A stretch of DNA of 64,000 nt from Bacteroidota bacterium. Lineage in GTDB: Bacteria > Bacteroidota > Ignavibacteria > UBA10030 > UBA8401. Below are positions 8,956 through 18,044 of this stretch, in pieces. The stretch covers positions 372,001 to 436,000 of the forward strand of contig JBBAAO010000002.1 of the NCBI GenBank assembly GCA_041658205.1. Reading direction: 5' to 3'. The first letter of the stretch is position 1; each line of letters starts with the position of its first letter. A program made the position numbers and the translations under genes. The notes under the pieces were generated by a model. The model was not told the origin of the DNA and did not search any database. It saw only the letters and a program-made list of their open reading frames with translations.

Positions 8956-9063
8956 TCAGAAATGAACGCGTGCGTAGGTTGTTTTTGGTTGAGGCATGTG
9001 AACCTCTTGAATAGCAGTGACAAGATTATTATTTCTCAAAGATACCGCGTTAATGCTCGGCAT
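8956..9063 (-). CDS. Possible 35-residue small ORF between the M1 peptidase and PLP enzyme genes
   Basis: ATG at 9063 and TGA at 8956 give a 35-residue peptide starting MPSINAVSLRNNNLV and ending PKTTYARVHF. AGGA lies about 6-9 bases upstream. It sits in the 242-base gap on the same strand as both neighbours and 75 bases before the PLP enzyme start. There is no signal peptide or recognised motif. It could be a small protein, a leader peptide, or chance; the ORF is listed because the gap is otherwise unexplained. Confidence 0.2.
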   Translation of the reverse strand: MPSINAVSLRNNNLVTAIQEVHMPQPKTTYARVHF

Positions 9064-9122
9064 GCAACATCCTAAAAGGAATTAGCAAACCCAGTGCATA
9101 TTCAACGGAGTACATTATCCGA

Positions 9123-11462
9123 TTAATCCCAATCCTCGTCTTCAATTTCGCACAAAACGGATTCAAGATCGTTGAATTTGATCTCTTCCGGTTTCAAAGG
9201 CATCAATGGAAATTCGAATTCCGTGACCGGACCTTTGACGAGATACCGCAATCGGGCGTATCTCTTCTCGCCAAAATCAATCAAGAACGGAACATACATT
9301 TGAAAATCGTCCGGGACATTAGCCTGCTTTACCGTACAATGAACTTTATATTTTCCATTCTCCTGTTTTTGTAATTTATAAAGGATGGAATACGTAGGAA
9401 TTTCTGTGTTATAGACCCATTGCTTGAAGAACCAATCCATCGGAATATTAAAATATTTCTCGGTGATTTTTTGAAAATCGGCTGTTGACACGCTCTTGCC
9501 GCGATTAGTTTGGTAGAATTCTTTCATCATTCCCTGGAAAACATCTTCTTTCATAGTTTTTAATTCAAGCGCCATATTGCGAAGCATGTGGAGCACCCAA
9601 GCTCCTTTTTTGTAAATGATAAGACTGTAATCCCCCTCCGTTGAACTCGAACTTGTTCTATACCCCAGCCAGATGGGACCTGCTTCCTGTCCGCTTCCTA
9701 GAAGATATTTCCTGTTCGACATGATCAGTGTCTTATACTTCCGAAGTTGTTCAAAGAATTTTTCATTGTCGTGAATAATCACCTGCATATACCACAATCC
9801 GGAATAGTCCGCGAACGCTTCGCTTAGCCATTGATCATGATATGTATTGAAATTGACACCGATTCCCCACCATTGATGGGCTACTTCGTGGGCGCGGAAA
9901 ATTTCATCCGTTCCGTCGCTTTCCGTGTTTTGAAATGTGGACCAGGAGAGATGGACCAGGCCGGGGAAGGCCTCTCCATGTCCTCCGGGAATTTCAATTG
10001 CGGTGAATTGTTGTGTTGATGCTTTTCCATAGAGATGCTGAAAAAACCGGATACTGTTTTCGATATCTCCGGCAACCTGTTTGTCCATATCTTTTCCCGA
10101 TAGTACGCCGGCTTGGGAAAGATAATTTTTCAATTGTGCATCATGTGCATTCGAAACATACACGGTGATTGGCGGAGTGCTGTCCGGACTAGCGGTATAT
10201 TCTTTAAATCTTCCGATCATGAAGGATGCATTTCGTCCCGGTGAAGCAAGTTTCCATTCTGTAACCGTATTATCGCCATCGCTTGCCGTCGATACTTTTG
10301 TTCCGATACTTGTAAATTGATACAGCGTCGGTACAGAAAATTTAAGATCGTACGTTGATTTCTCTCTGTATTTCAGCGTATGCGGATACCACGAGGTAGA
10401 TGTTTTTAGCGAATACCATCCTTCATCCCGATTGATGATCTCTCCTTGGGAATAGACGATCATCGTATACGTTTGTCGTTCCTTAAAACCAGCACTGTCA
10501 TACAGCCAAAATAATCCGGATTCCTTCAATCGGACGAAGTCAGCTTTTTTACCGTCGCTCCAAACTATTGAATCCACATTCATAGTATGATAGAGAGAGA
10601 ATGGAATCCATTTCCGTGACTCAACTTCATTGATAAACGAAATGGTGCAATGCGATGTTAATGTAAGATTATTGGCAAAACGGTTGTCCATAGAATAGTG
10701 TAATATCTCTGCCCCCATTTTTATTCCGGACTGATATATAACTGATACACCTGCAGTATTTTTCTTATGAAATTGAACGATAGTCTCTCGATATCCTGAT
10801 GGAGAGAGCAGGTATCCGCTTTGCAGCATTTTTCCGAAGGATATTTCTTCATCTTCATATGGATCGATGTTGAAGAAAAACGACTCGCTCTTCTTTTTAT
10901 AGAAATGAGCGTAAAACATCTCCTGTGAATCTTGAAAAAGAAATGGTCGGAGAATATCAAAATCGAATTCATCAGTATCGTCGTTTCGAAACATCAATAA
11001 CGAATGTTCAACTGCGGATTTTCCGTCGGAAGGCATCTCAGTTTTGACGAATGCACAACGCCGTGAAAGCTCCGTAAATGTTGAATCTGTGAAGATCAAA
11101 AAAAGAGTTTTAAATTCAAGCGGAAAAAGACGTTCGTCAAAAAACCGATTCAGCTGCTTTTGTTCAATATCCGATGGCGGAACGATAGTTGCTGACCCTT
11201 TTCCTATGAAGAGAAGAGCATGGAAGTTATTGTTCAATGACGGAAGCTGATAGAGGGTGCCGGAGGTAAGAGTAAATGTTGCGGCGTCTCGCACAAACGA
11301 AATATTTTCGATTGGAGATGACAAAACACTCTGAGAGGAGAGTTGTGACAATTCCGATGTAATCCGCCAATATTCCTTTATTGCCAAAGTTTGGGTCTCT
11401 TCTTTTTTTCCTGCAGTGAGTAATTGGGTAAGGATAAAAAAAAATGACAAGAAAAACTTCAT
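9123..11462 (-). CDS. M1 family metallo-aminopeptidase, exported
   Basis: 779 residues with a signal peptide (first 18). The gluzincin zinc site is complete: HEVAHQWWG with His525, Glu526 and His529, and the third ligand Glu548 in WLSEAFADYSG, 19 residues after the second His. Upstream, GHGEAFPGLVHLSW stands where M1 enzymes have the GAMEN-type exopeptidase motif, so the substrate-recognition loop is divergent. The last about 100 residues form a beta domain after the helical part. Likely hydrolyses N-terminal residues from peptides in the periplasm. The start is 30 bases beyond the stop of the DUF885 gene, so the two are probably one operon. Confidence 0.9.
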   Translation of the reverse strand: MKFFLSFFFILTQLLTAGKKEETQTLAIKEYWRITSELSQLSSQSVLSSPIENISFVRDAATFTLTSGTLYQLPSLNNNFHALLFIGKGSATIVPPSDIEQKQLNRFFDERLFPLEFKTLFLIFTDSTFTELSRRCAFVKTEMPSDGKSAVEHSLLMFRNDDTDEFDFDILRPFLFQDSQEMFYAHFYKKKSESFFFNIDPYEDEEISFGKMLQSGYLLSPSGYRETIVQFHKKNTAGVSVIYQSGIKMGAEILHYSMDNRFANNLTLTSHCTISFINEVESRKWIPFSLYHTMNVDSIVWSDGKKADFVRLKESGLFWLYDSAGFKERQTYTMIVYSQGEIINRDEGWYSLKTSTSWYPHTLKYREKSTYDLKFSVPTLYQFTSIGTKVSTASDGDNTVTEWKLASPGRNASFMIGRFKEYTASPDSTPPITVYVSNAHDAQLKNYLSQAGVLSGKDMDKQVAGDIENSIRFFQHLYGKASTQQFTAIEIPGGHGEAFPGLVHLSWSTFQNTESDGTDEIFRAHEVAHQWWGIGVNFNTYHDQWLSEAFADYSGLWYMQVIIHDNEKFFEQLRKYKTLIMSNRKYLLGSGQEAGPIWLGYRTSSSSTEGDYSLIIYKKGAWVLHMLRNMALELKTMKEDVFQGMMKEFYQTNRGKSVSTADFQKITEKYFNIPMDWFFKQWVYNTEIPTYSILYKLQKQENGKYKVHCTVKQANVPDDFQMYVPFLIDFGEKRYARLRYLVKGPVTEFEFPLMPLKPEEIKFNDLESVLCEIEDEDWD

Positions 11463-11492
11463 ATGGAATTCCTTGAAAACTATTGAGTAGTA

Positions 11493-12785
11493 TTATTTTA
11501 AGTCGCTCGGCATCCTTGGAGACGAAATCAATTCGCCAAAGACTGACCATCGTTTTGCCGCAGTAGGTTTTTTTCCAGATTTTTTTTCAACATAACCTCG
11601 GACCAAATCTTGTCCAAGATTATAATTGATGACATAACTTCGATATTTTTCAATGAAACGTATTCGTTGTTCTGCTCGAGCAGAATCGAATAATGCATAT
11701 GTTGTTAACCAATGGAGTGTTTGTTCTTTGTCGAATGTTCCATCTAAATATCCCCGCGCTGCTTCATTTCCGGCGTAGGCAAGTTTTCCGAAAAGCGACT
11801 GAATTTGATAATAATGTTCAGCTTGCGATGCGTCGAGTCCTGCGAGAGGAAAAAGAGTATTCTTCTCAAAATTAAGCCGTTCCACATCCGGCAGAACTAC
11901 TTCAATACCGTAATTCGCGCTTCCTTCTGCAATAAGTGACTGTGGACTAAAGAGAGGATAAATACAAAATTCCATCCATCCTTTTTTCCGTAATAATTCT
12001 GTTTCGAGTAAAACATTATACACGTGATGACCGGGATATCCTTCGTGTGCGGCAAGATCTACGGCGCGATCAATAAAAATGGGAAGGTCGGTATTTACTT
12101 GAATAATGCTGTGAGCATTTCCCTTATACCAATTGTATCCACTCCAAGGTTTATTGTTTACATATTCAACAACAAAACTTTCATGTTCCGGCAGGGAAAT
12201 AAATTGTCTTGTCCTGGTTCGACATTCGATGATTGCTGTTTGGAAGACTGTATCCAATTTTTCTTTTGGAATAATAAATTGATTCCGGAATTGTTGATAC
12301 CGTTCGCTGACCGTTCCTGTTCCTGCGGGAAGGAATTTATCAAGATCGCGAAGAATTCTTTTGAAGTGTGTTTCGGAATATTTTGGAGGAGTTGCATCGT
12401 ATAATTTTTTCGCTTCATCATTAAACGAATAGTGGACACCCATCAGCATATTAATTTTTGCAGATGCGGCAGTCAGTTGTTTGTGCAAATATGATTTGCG
12501 AAGTGTCAGAAGCACATCTTTTTTGGGGACGCGAACCCGTTTCAACCGGGTGATGATCGCTTCGGTCCTGTCCAGTAAAGCTGTTAACTGGTACTTCATT
12601 TTTTTTGCCGATTCCTGCCAATCTCCACGTCCGTAATATGCATCTACATAGTCAGGGTCATGCTGGCCGATATCGAGCACTAAGCGAACATACTGTTCAG
12701 CAATATCATCCAATGTAATTGGGGGGTTCTTTTTTTGTGCGATGGAAATCATCGTGATAAAAAAAAATAGGAAGAATAGTTTCAT
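11493..12785 (-). CDS. DUF885-family exported hydrolase (HExxxGHH motif)
   Basis: 430 residues with a signal peptide (MKLFFLFFFITMISIAQ). The central AAHEGYPGHHVYN carries the HExxxGHH metal-site signature of DUF885, a family related to M32/gluzincin-like peptidases; a downstream Glu in LIAEGSANYGIEV is the probable further ligand. Family members are generally thought to be zinc-dependent peptidases, though biochemical data are few. It lies 30 bases before the M1 peptidase gene and 30 bases after an SDR gene on the same strand, so the three may be transcribed together. Confidence 0.83.
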   Translation of the reverse strand: MKLFFLFFFITMISIAQKKNPPITLDDIAEQYVRLVLDIGQHDPDYVDAYYGRGDWQESAKKMKYQLTALLDRTEAIITRLKRVRVPKKDVLLTLRKSYLHKQLTAASAKINMLMGVHYSFNDEAKKLYDATPPKYSETHFKRILRDLDKFLPAGTGTVSERYQQFRNQFIIPKEKLDTVFQTAIIECRTRTRQFISLPEHESFVVEYVNNKPWSGYNWYKGNAHSIIQVNTDLPIFIDRAVDLAAHEGYPGHHVYNVLLETELLRKKGWMEFCIYPLFSPQSLIAEGSANYGIEVVLPDVERLNFEKNTLFPLAGLDASQAEHYYQIQSLFGKLAYAGNEAARGYLDGTFDKEQTLHWLTTYALFDSARAEQRIRFIEKYRSYVINYNLGQDLVRGYVEKKSGKKPTAAKRWSVFGELISSPRMPSDLK

Positions 12786-12815
12786 AGTTGTACCAAATTG
12801 TTCGTGGATATCAAA

Positions 12816-13586
12816 TTATTTTCGATGAACCATTGTCGGCGAGGATTGGTCAGTCGCCATCAAGATTATATTATTCACATTCACATGGGGAGGCCTGGTT
12901 GCCGCCCAGACGATCGATTCAGCAATATCTTCCGGTGTCAGCGGAGTTAATCCTTCGTACACTTTTTTTGCCCGTTCTTGATCTCCATGAAAACGCACGA
13001 TACTGAAATCAGTTTCCACTAATCCGGGATCGATAGACGTTACGCGGATTGGAGTGCCAAGAAGATCCATTTTCATTCCTTGAGAAAGAGCATTCACCGC
13101 GAATTTCGTTGCAGCATAAACATTTCCTTTTGCATAGGTCCAATGTCCGGCAACGGAGCCGATATTGATGATATGTCCTTCGTTCCGTTTAATCATTCCC
13201 GGAAGCACTGCACGTGTTATGTACAACAATCCTTTTACATTTGTGTCGATCATTTCATCCCAGTCTTCAATCTTCGCATCCTGTATATTGTCCAATCCGC
13301 GGGAAAGTCCGGCATTATTGAGCAATACGGAAATACTTTTCCATTGGTCGGGAAGAGCGGCTAAGGCTTTTTCTACGTCGGATTGTTTCCTGACATCAAG
13401 TTGAAAAGCATATGAATCGATGTTGAATTGTTTTGTAAGATCGCTTGCAAGCGATTGAACTTTTTCATTCCGTCGTGCGCAGATGAGGATTCGGGCTCCG
13501 CATTCAGCAAATTTAACCGCAGTAGCTTTTCCAATTCCGGATGATGCTCCGGTAATAAAAACGATTTTATCTTTGAGGGGATTCAT
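12816..13586 (-). CDS. SDR-family NAD(P)-dependent oxidoreductase
   Basis: 256 residues, a classical short-chain dehydrogenase. Cofactor loop TGASSGIGKA (residues 12-21), NNAG motif in LLNNAGLSRG, catalytic Ser in NIGSVAGH, and YxxxK as YAATK, followed by IDPGLVETDFS. An Arg-rich segment after beta-2 (ICARRNEKV) fits NADP(H) preference. Most similar in pattern to the YdfG group that oxidises serine, threonine or 3-hydroxy acids, but substrate is not determinable. Cytoplasmic; no leader. Confidence 0.9.
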   Translation of the reverse strand: MNPLKDKIVFITGASSGIGKATAVKFAECGARILICARRNEKVQSLASDLTKQFNIDSYAFQLDVRKQSDVEKALAALPDQWKSISVLLNNAGLSRGLDNIQDAKIEDWDEMIDTNVKGLLYITRAVLPGMIKRNEGHIINIGSVAGHWTYAKGNVYAATKFAVNALSQGMKMDLLGTPIRVTSIDPGLVETDFSIVRFHGDQERAKKVYEGLTPLTPEDIAESIVWAATRPPHVNVNNIILMATDQSSPTMVHRK

Positions 13587-13623
13587 AGTATATGCTCAAT
13601 GTTTATTTGGTTGAGGGAACTTA

Positions 13624-14703
13624 TCATATTTTGTTGCGATATGCCAATCCCACAGGTGAATATTGAATGGAGAATCCCACAATTACTTGGTTTCTATTAC
13701 CAAGGGCAGAAAATAACCCCGGCGAAAATCCCCAAATATCAATAACCCCGGGATAGAGATTTAGACGGAGTTTTTCATTGATTCGATTGGAAGCAATTAC
13801 TGATGCTAACAGAGAATTCTCACGATCGTAGAAAATGCCTGCCATCCACCCTAATGTGACAGAGACAACGCGTGTACCGGAGGATGCATTTATCTTACGA
13901 AGCATCGTCTGCGTTGCTCCGACTGCCACGGTAATACTTTCATTGTTCGGTTGTAGGAATGAGAGTCCCAGCAATCCGTTATCTCCGAAATGATAGAACA
14001 GACTTGTTTTTGGTGCAAACGGAAGCTTGTATTTCATAACATAATAATGGCCGTGATTTTCCAGCGTGTTGAATTCAGGATTCCATGCAGGTTGCCCAGA
14101 CCAAGAAGTCATGTTCAACGTTTTGCTGAAAAATTCTGCAACGGCATCGGAGGAAAAAAGAATTGCTCCCGTTAGGTTGAAAAAATAAATATCGGCAATC
14201 GGATCGACATTCGGTCCGACATAATTAGTATTTTCAATCGTTTCATTTACAAAGTGATATGTTGCGACGGTGAGTCCGGCAAAGAATGAAGGATACGGAA
14301 TTTCGTGAAACGTAAACCATTCATACATCATGCGTGCATCAAATCCACCGCCGATGAAATGTAATGTATAGTTGGGAAACCATTGCGCCTTATCAATTTT
14401 AAAACTCGTCGGAAAAAGTTCTTGTCCGATAAATTTTCCCCAACCGAATTTATTTATCTGTGTGAATGGATCGGAAAGATTGTTATAGACATTCCGTGCA
14501 CCGATTCCAATTTTCAATGTGGAGAGATTACGAGTGTGCGGTAAGGCTTGCAGAATGTCAAATCCGGCGTTAACGATTAATGATCCTGGATTGATCAGTG
14601 ATTCTGAACCGAAATTTTTTCCGTGATAGAAATAGAATTGTTCCTGGGAAAAAGTTGTTCCGCACAGTAAAAACAAAATTGCAACAGCATTCAAATATCT
14701 CAT
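13624..14703 (-). CDS. Putative outer-membrane beta-barrel protein, unknown function
   Basis: 359 residues with a signal peptide (MRYLNAVAILFLLCGTTFSQ). The mature part alternates hydrophobic and polar residues with many aromatics and ends SIQYSPVGLAYRNKI, consistent with an outer-membrane barrel although the last residue is not the usual Phe. It follows the REC-HisKA gene by 54 bases on the same strand and precedes the SDR gene by 37 bases. No family recognised. Confidence 0.55.
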   Translation of the reverse strand: MRYLNAVAILFLLCGTTFSQEQFYFYHGKNFGSESLINPGSLIVNAGFDILQALPHTRNLSTLKIGIGARNVYNNLSDPFTQINKFGWGKFIGQELFPTSFKIDKAQWFPNYTLHFIGGGFDARMMYEWFTFHEIPYPSFFAGLTVATYHFVNETIENTNYVGPNVDPIADIYFFNLTGAILFSSDAVAEFFSKTLNMTSWSGQPAWNPEFNTLENHGHYYVMKYKLPFAPKTSLFYHFGDNGLLGLSFLQPNNESITVAVGATQTMLRKINASSGTRVVSVTLGWMAGIFYDRENSLLASVIASNRINEKLRLNLYPGVIDIWGFSPGLFSALGNRNQVIVGFSIQYSPVGLAYRNKI

Positions 14704-14757
14704 TGACGATAAGATACGATTGAAATGCGTAATTTGGAACGTTGAAAGTAAAAAAAA

Positions 14758-15426
14758 TTACGGTTTTCCGGTAAGGTCAAGCATGTGTGTTTCGGAATTC
14801 TTTAAGTACGGTTTGAACTGCGGATCTTCGAGCGATGAGAGTTTCTTCACAATATCCGCAAGACGGTGACCATTGGCCATCATGGTGTCGATATCGTTTT
14901 TCAGTTCAGATTCGCGGGGTGTGCCGATCTTTTTCTTCATCACTTGTAACGTCAGCATGATAATCCCGAGTGGATTGTTGATCTCATGCCCAACAGTGAT
15001 GGCGAGTTCGGTGACCGCTTTTTGATGTTGAAATTTTGACAATTCCTGCTGTAGTGCGGTAATTCGAAGTCCGACATTCACACGGGCGACCAGCTCTTTA
15101 TCATTGAACGGCTTGGTCATAAAATCATCCGCACCCTGTTCCATCCCTTCAATCTTATCCTCTGCGGAGTCGCGGGCGGTGAGCAGGATGAAATAAGCAT
15201 ACTTTAGGTCGGGATGTTCCTTAATGCGACGGCAAAATTCTGTGCCATCCATCTTCGGCATCATCCAATCGGAGATGATTAAATGCGGGCGTTCTTCCCC
15301 GGCCACTTGAAGGCCGACTTCACCATTTTCTGCAAGGTAAACATCGTAGCCAAGTGCAGTCAGTCGCTTTTGGAGGAATGAGCGAATGTAATTGTCGTCA
15401 TCGACGACTAGGATCTTAATTGCCAT
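14758..15426 (-). CDS. Response regulator fused to a HisKA dimerisation domain, without ATPase domain
   Basis: 222 residues. REC domain 3-120 with the acidic pocket DDD at 9-11, phospho-acceptor Asp53 in SDWMMP, Thr83 and Lys105 in TKPF. A short coiled coil (about 120-138) leads to a HisKA-type H-box TVGHEINNPLGI with His147 as the predicted phosphorylated histidine and a second helix to about 195. There is no N, G1 or G2 box, so it cannot autophosphorylate. It may act as a phosphorelay intermediate or dimerise with another kinase. The ATG begins 2 bases after the NFACT stop, so translation is coupled to it. Confidence 0.85.
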   Translation of the reverse strand: MAIKILVVDDDNYIRSFLQKRLTALGYDVYLAENGEVGLQVAGEERPHLIISDWMMPKMDGTEFCRRIKEHPDLKYAYFILLTARDSAEDKIEGMEQGADDFMTKPFNDKELVARVNVGLRITALQQELSKFQHQKAVTELAITVGHEINNPLGIIMLTLQVMKKKIGTPRESELKNDIDTMMANGHRLADIVKKLSSLEDPQFKPYLKNSETHMLDLTGKP

Positions 15427-15428
15427 AA

Positions 15429-17114
15429 TTATTGTTCTTTTCCGGGCAACACAGGCTGAACAAATATAACCTTTTCCTTATCAAGAGCAACAGTACCCGC
15501 CGGAGCCCCTTTCGGTTTATGAATATATTTCCGCTCCGTCATTGCAACCGGTACATGCTTTGCGTTCTTCATTTTGCTGTAATATGCCGCAATGGATGCT
15601 GCTTGTTCTACTGCTTTTTTCGTCGGCGTCCCCTGTGAGCTTCCGAGCTTTAGAACTACATGCGATCCGCTGGATCCTCTGGCATGAAACCATAGGTCAT
15701 TCGGTTTGGCATATCTAAATGTAAGCAGGTCGTTGTTTGCACTGTTCTTTCCTGCATACACCGTAAACCCGCCTTCAACAACAAAAATCTTGAATGGTGG
15801 AAGTTCTTCTTGTTCTTTGTCCGTCATAAACCCAAGTTCTTTAGCCACTCCCCCATACGATTGTATGAAATTTTTTAGTGAAAAACTGTCATTGATGTCG
15901 TTAGACTTTTCTAATAAATCGCTTACCGATGTCAATCTTTGTTTCAGTAAAAGCAATCTTTTTTGCGTTTCCTCTCGTGCATGTTTGGCTTTTTTTGCTT
16001 TTTCAAAATACTTTTCAGCATTTTTTTGCGGTGAAAGCGAACTGTCGAGCGGTATGGTGATCAACGTATTGTCATGAGAAAACAGATTTGTTAATTGCAC
16101 AGACGTTGTTCCTTTGTTGATGGAAGAAAGATGTGCCATAATCAGATTGGCGTAGAGCTCATATTGTTCAGATCGGGATGACTCGCCAAGTTCAGATTCT
16201 ACGGAACGGGTCGTTCGTTCGGCTTTTTCCTTCTCTTTGGTAAGCCACGAAGAAATTTCTTTTTTCTTTTGAAGGAACGATGCCGTGGAACGCTCAAAGC
16301 TGATAAACTTTTGAATTCCAAAAAAGAGATCTTTATATGTTTCGCTGTGGTATGCTGAATAATGTTCTAATGGTATTAATGAAAGACAGAGAGGTGAATT
16401 CTCTTCAAAATAGAGTAGTGGAGCGACATCGTTCAGTTGCAACAGAGTATTGATTGTATTGATGGTAATCGAATAGATCTTTTCTGCGATTTCTATTGAT
16501 AGTGCTTGGGGGGCGGAGGATAGTTTGTACGTAATCTCATTTACTAGAATAGATCCTAATTTTGGTACAGTTTTTTTTAACACTTGTGTAAGATTGGTTT
16601 GATCAGTATTATTTTCAAGTATTGTTGCGATAAATTTGTCTCTATCCGGAACAATATTATCTGGGGTAACAGGAAGCTCAGTTCGTTGAAATTCCTTTAC
16701 TGTTGAGATCAATTCTTTCTTATTCAAAAAAGCATCAATGACTGTTCCGCTTTCGTCACGCAATAATACATTGGCCTTGGATGCGAACATTTCCAAGCAT
16801 AACCACTGTTTCCCAGAAAGTTGCATATACACGATTCTGTCATTCAAATCGACATACACAGAAAGAATATGTTGATCGATGAGCAGGGGAAAAAGATCGA
16901 CTGAGTTTGTTCGAGCGCGTGCGTCCCCATTGTTTCCGACGATGTAATTTTTTCTTGCGTTGCAGGAGATTGTTATCGTATATGGTTCCGGAGCGTATAG
17001 AAGGATGGAAAGAGTGTTTTTATCCTGCGAGTATACTTGAGCAATTACTGTACGTACAAAACGGTCGTTCAATAATCGCGAAATGTGCACCAATGTAAAA
17101 TAATTAGAGAGCAT
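15429..17114 (-). CDS. NFACT-family protein (RqcH/Rqc2-like ribosome quality control factor)
   Basis: 561 residues, the usual length for bacterial RqcH. NFACT-N domain about 1-215, helix-hairpin-helix region, a long charged coiled-coil middle (about 275-420, with KKKEISSWLTKEKEKAERT), and the C-terminal NFACT-R domain with the family signature NDLWFHARGSSGSHVVL, then AASIAAYYSKMKNAKHVPV and RKYIHKPKGAPAGTV. RqcH binds stalled 50S subunits and recruits tRNA-Ala to add C-terminal alanine tails. Immediate overlap-like spacing (2 bases) with the REC-HisKA gene is notable. The Asp-Arg pair known to be needed for tailing should be checked by alignment. Confidence 0.9.
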   Translation of the reverse strand: MLSNYFTLVHISRLLNDRFVRTVIAQVYSQDKNTLSILLYAPEPYTITISCNARKNYIVGNNGDARARTNSVDLFPLLIDQHILSVYVDLNDRIVYMQLSGKQWLCLEMFASKANVLLRDESGTVIDAFLNKKELISTVKEFQRTELPVTPDNIVPDRDKFIATILENNTDQTNLTQVLKKTVPKLGSILVNEITYKLSSAPQALSIEIAEKIYSITINTINTLLQLNDVAPLLYFEENSPLCLSLIPLEHYSAYHSETYKDLFFGIQKFISFERSTASFLQKKKEISSWLTKEKEKAERTTRSVESELGESSRSEQYELYANLIMAHLSSINKGTTSVQLTNLFSHDNTLITIPLDSSLSPQKNAEKYFEKAKKAKHAREETQKRLLLLKQRLTSVSDLLEKSNDINDSFSLKNFIQSYGGVAKELGFMTDKEQEELPPFKIFVVEGGFTVYAGKNSANNDLLTFRYAKPNDLWFHARGSSGSHVVLKLGSSQGTPTKKAVEQAASIAAYYSKMKNAKHVPVAMTERKYIHKPKGAPAGTVALDKEKVIFVQPVLPGKEQ

Positions 17115-17257
17115 TTATTAAAATACAAAATGAGCATTGCAGATGCTTATGGAGTTTTATCAGTACTTTTTTATCTATAACATGATTATAAAAAAGTGGA
17201 CATTTTGTTGAGAGTATCTTGCCATCAAATAAAATTTTCATGGAATGGATAAATAAC

Positions 17258-17288
17258 TTGACATCGAAGTGAAAAAATAATACATTTG
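17258..17288 (+). promoter_or_regulatory. Predicted promoter of the TetR-family gene
   Basis: TTGACA (17258-17263), 17 bases, TACATT (17281-17286); the same site reads TACATTTG, fitting the Bacteroidota TAnnTTTG element. The operator-like sequence at 17297-17311 covers the expected transcription start. Confidence 0.65.
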
Positions 17289-17296
17289 TTCAGTTA

Positions 17297-17311
17297 CTAA
17301 ACATTGTTCAG
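17297..17311. promoter_or_regulatory. Putative TetR operator in front of the tetR gene
   Basis: CTAAACATTGTTCAG, an imperfect palindrome that shares CTAAACnTTGTTyAG with the perfect palindrome upstream of the first TonB receptor (17952-17976). Another TTGTTCAG copy lies at 17286-17293. Its position between the -10 element and the ATG at 17323 suits autorepression. Confidence 0.65.
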
Positions 17312-17322
17312 ACATTAGAATT

Positions 17323-17934
17323 ATGGGTACAGTAGAACGAAAAGAACGCGAAAAGCATGAAATGCGGGAGATGATTCTCGACGCCGCGAAAAAGCTCTTT
17401 ATGAAAGAGGGTTTTGAGCATGTTACGATTCGAAGGATTGCCGAAGAGATTGAATACAGTCCGGCAACTGTCTATTTGTATTTTGCTGATAAAGATGCAA
17501 TCCTCTGTGCATTACAAGAAGTAGGTTTTAGGGAATTATATAAACGTCAACATCTTTTAACTTCCATTAAGAATCCTGCGGAAAAGCTTCGTGCCTGTGG
17601 AAGGATTTATATGGATTTTGCAATGGAGAATCAGGAGTTATATGATCTGATGTTTATTATGCGGGCACCAATGAAAGCATTTCAATCACCAGCAGACTGG
17701 AATATTGGGAAAGATGCATACGAAGTTTTACAAACAATTATTACGGAATGTATTGATCAAGGATATTTAAATGCGCCAAGTCCACAGATAGCATGCTTTT
17801 CAGTGTGGGCATTAATGCATGGTGTTGTTTCAATTTTTATTCGTGATCGAGCACCGATGATACCAAAGGAACATCAAGCAGAAGTGATCAATGGAATTTT
17901 AGATTTTACCATGGCTGAACTATTGGATAAGTAA
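17323..17934 (+). CDS. TetR/AcrR-family transcriptional regulator
   Basis: 203 residues. The N-terminal helix-turn-helix (about 12-58) has the family pattern: MILDAAKKLFMKEGF, VTIRRIAEEIEYSPATVYLYFADKDAIL. The remainder is an all-helical ligand-binding and dimerisation domain. The usual role is repression relieved by a small ligand. Two matching palindromes, one at its own promoter and one just after its stop in front of the TonB-dependent receptor, make those the most likely targets. The ligand cannot be deduced from sequence. Confidence 0.92.
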   Translation: MGTVERKEREKHEMREMILDAAKKLFMKEGFEHVTIRRIAEEIEYSPATVYLYFADKDAILCALQEVGFRELYKRQHLLTSIKNPAEKLRACGRIYMDFAMENQELYDLMFIMRAPMKAFQSPADWNIGKDAYEVLQTIITECIDQGYLNAPSPQIACFSVWALMHGVVSIFIRDRAPMIPKEHQAEVINGILDFTMAELLDK

Positions 17935-17951
17935 GAACCTTTTTTTTGCCC

Positions 17952-17976
17952 GTTAACTAAACGTTGTTTAGTTAAC
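17952..17976. promoter_or_regulatory. Putative TetR operator in front of the TonB-dependent receptor gene
   Basis: Perfect inverted repeat GTTAACTAAAC (17952-17962), spacer GTT, GTTTAGTTAAC (17966-17976). The core matches the site upstream of tetR. A possible -35 TTGTTT (17964-17969) inside it and TAATAA at 17986-17991 would give a promoter that the bound repressor blocks. It lies 69 bases before the receptor ATG. Confidence 0.7.
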
Positions 17977-18044
17977 ACACGACGTTAATAAATAACATAA
18001 CCAAAAATCATACTACCATTTTTTTTCACAACACAGGAGAAAAC

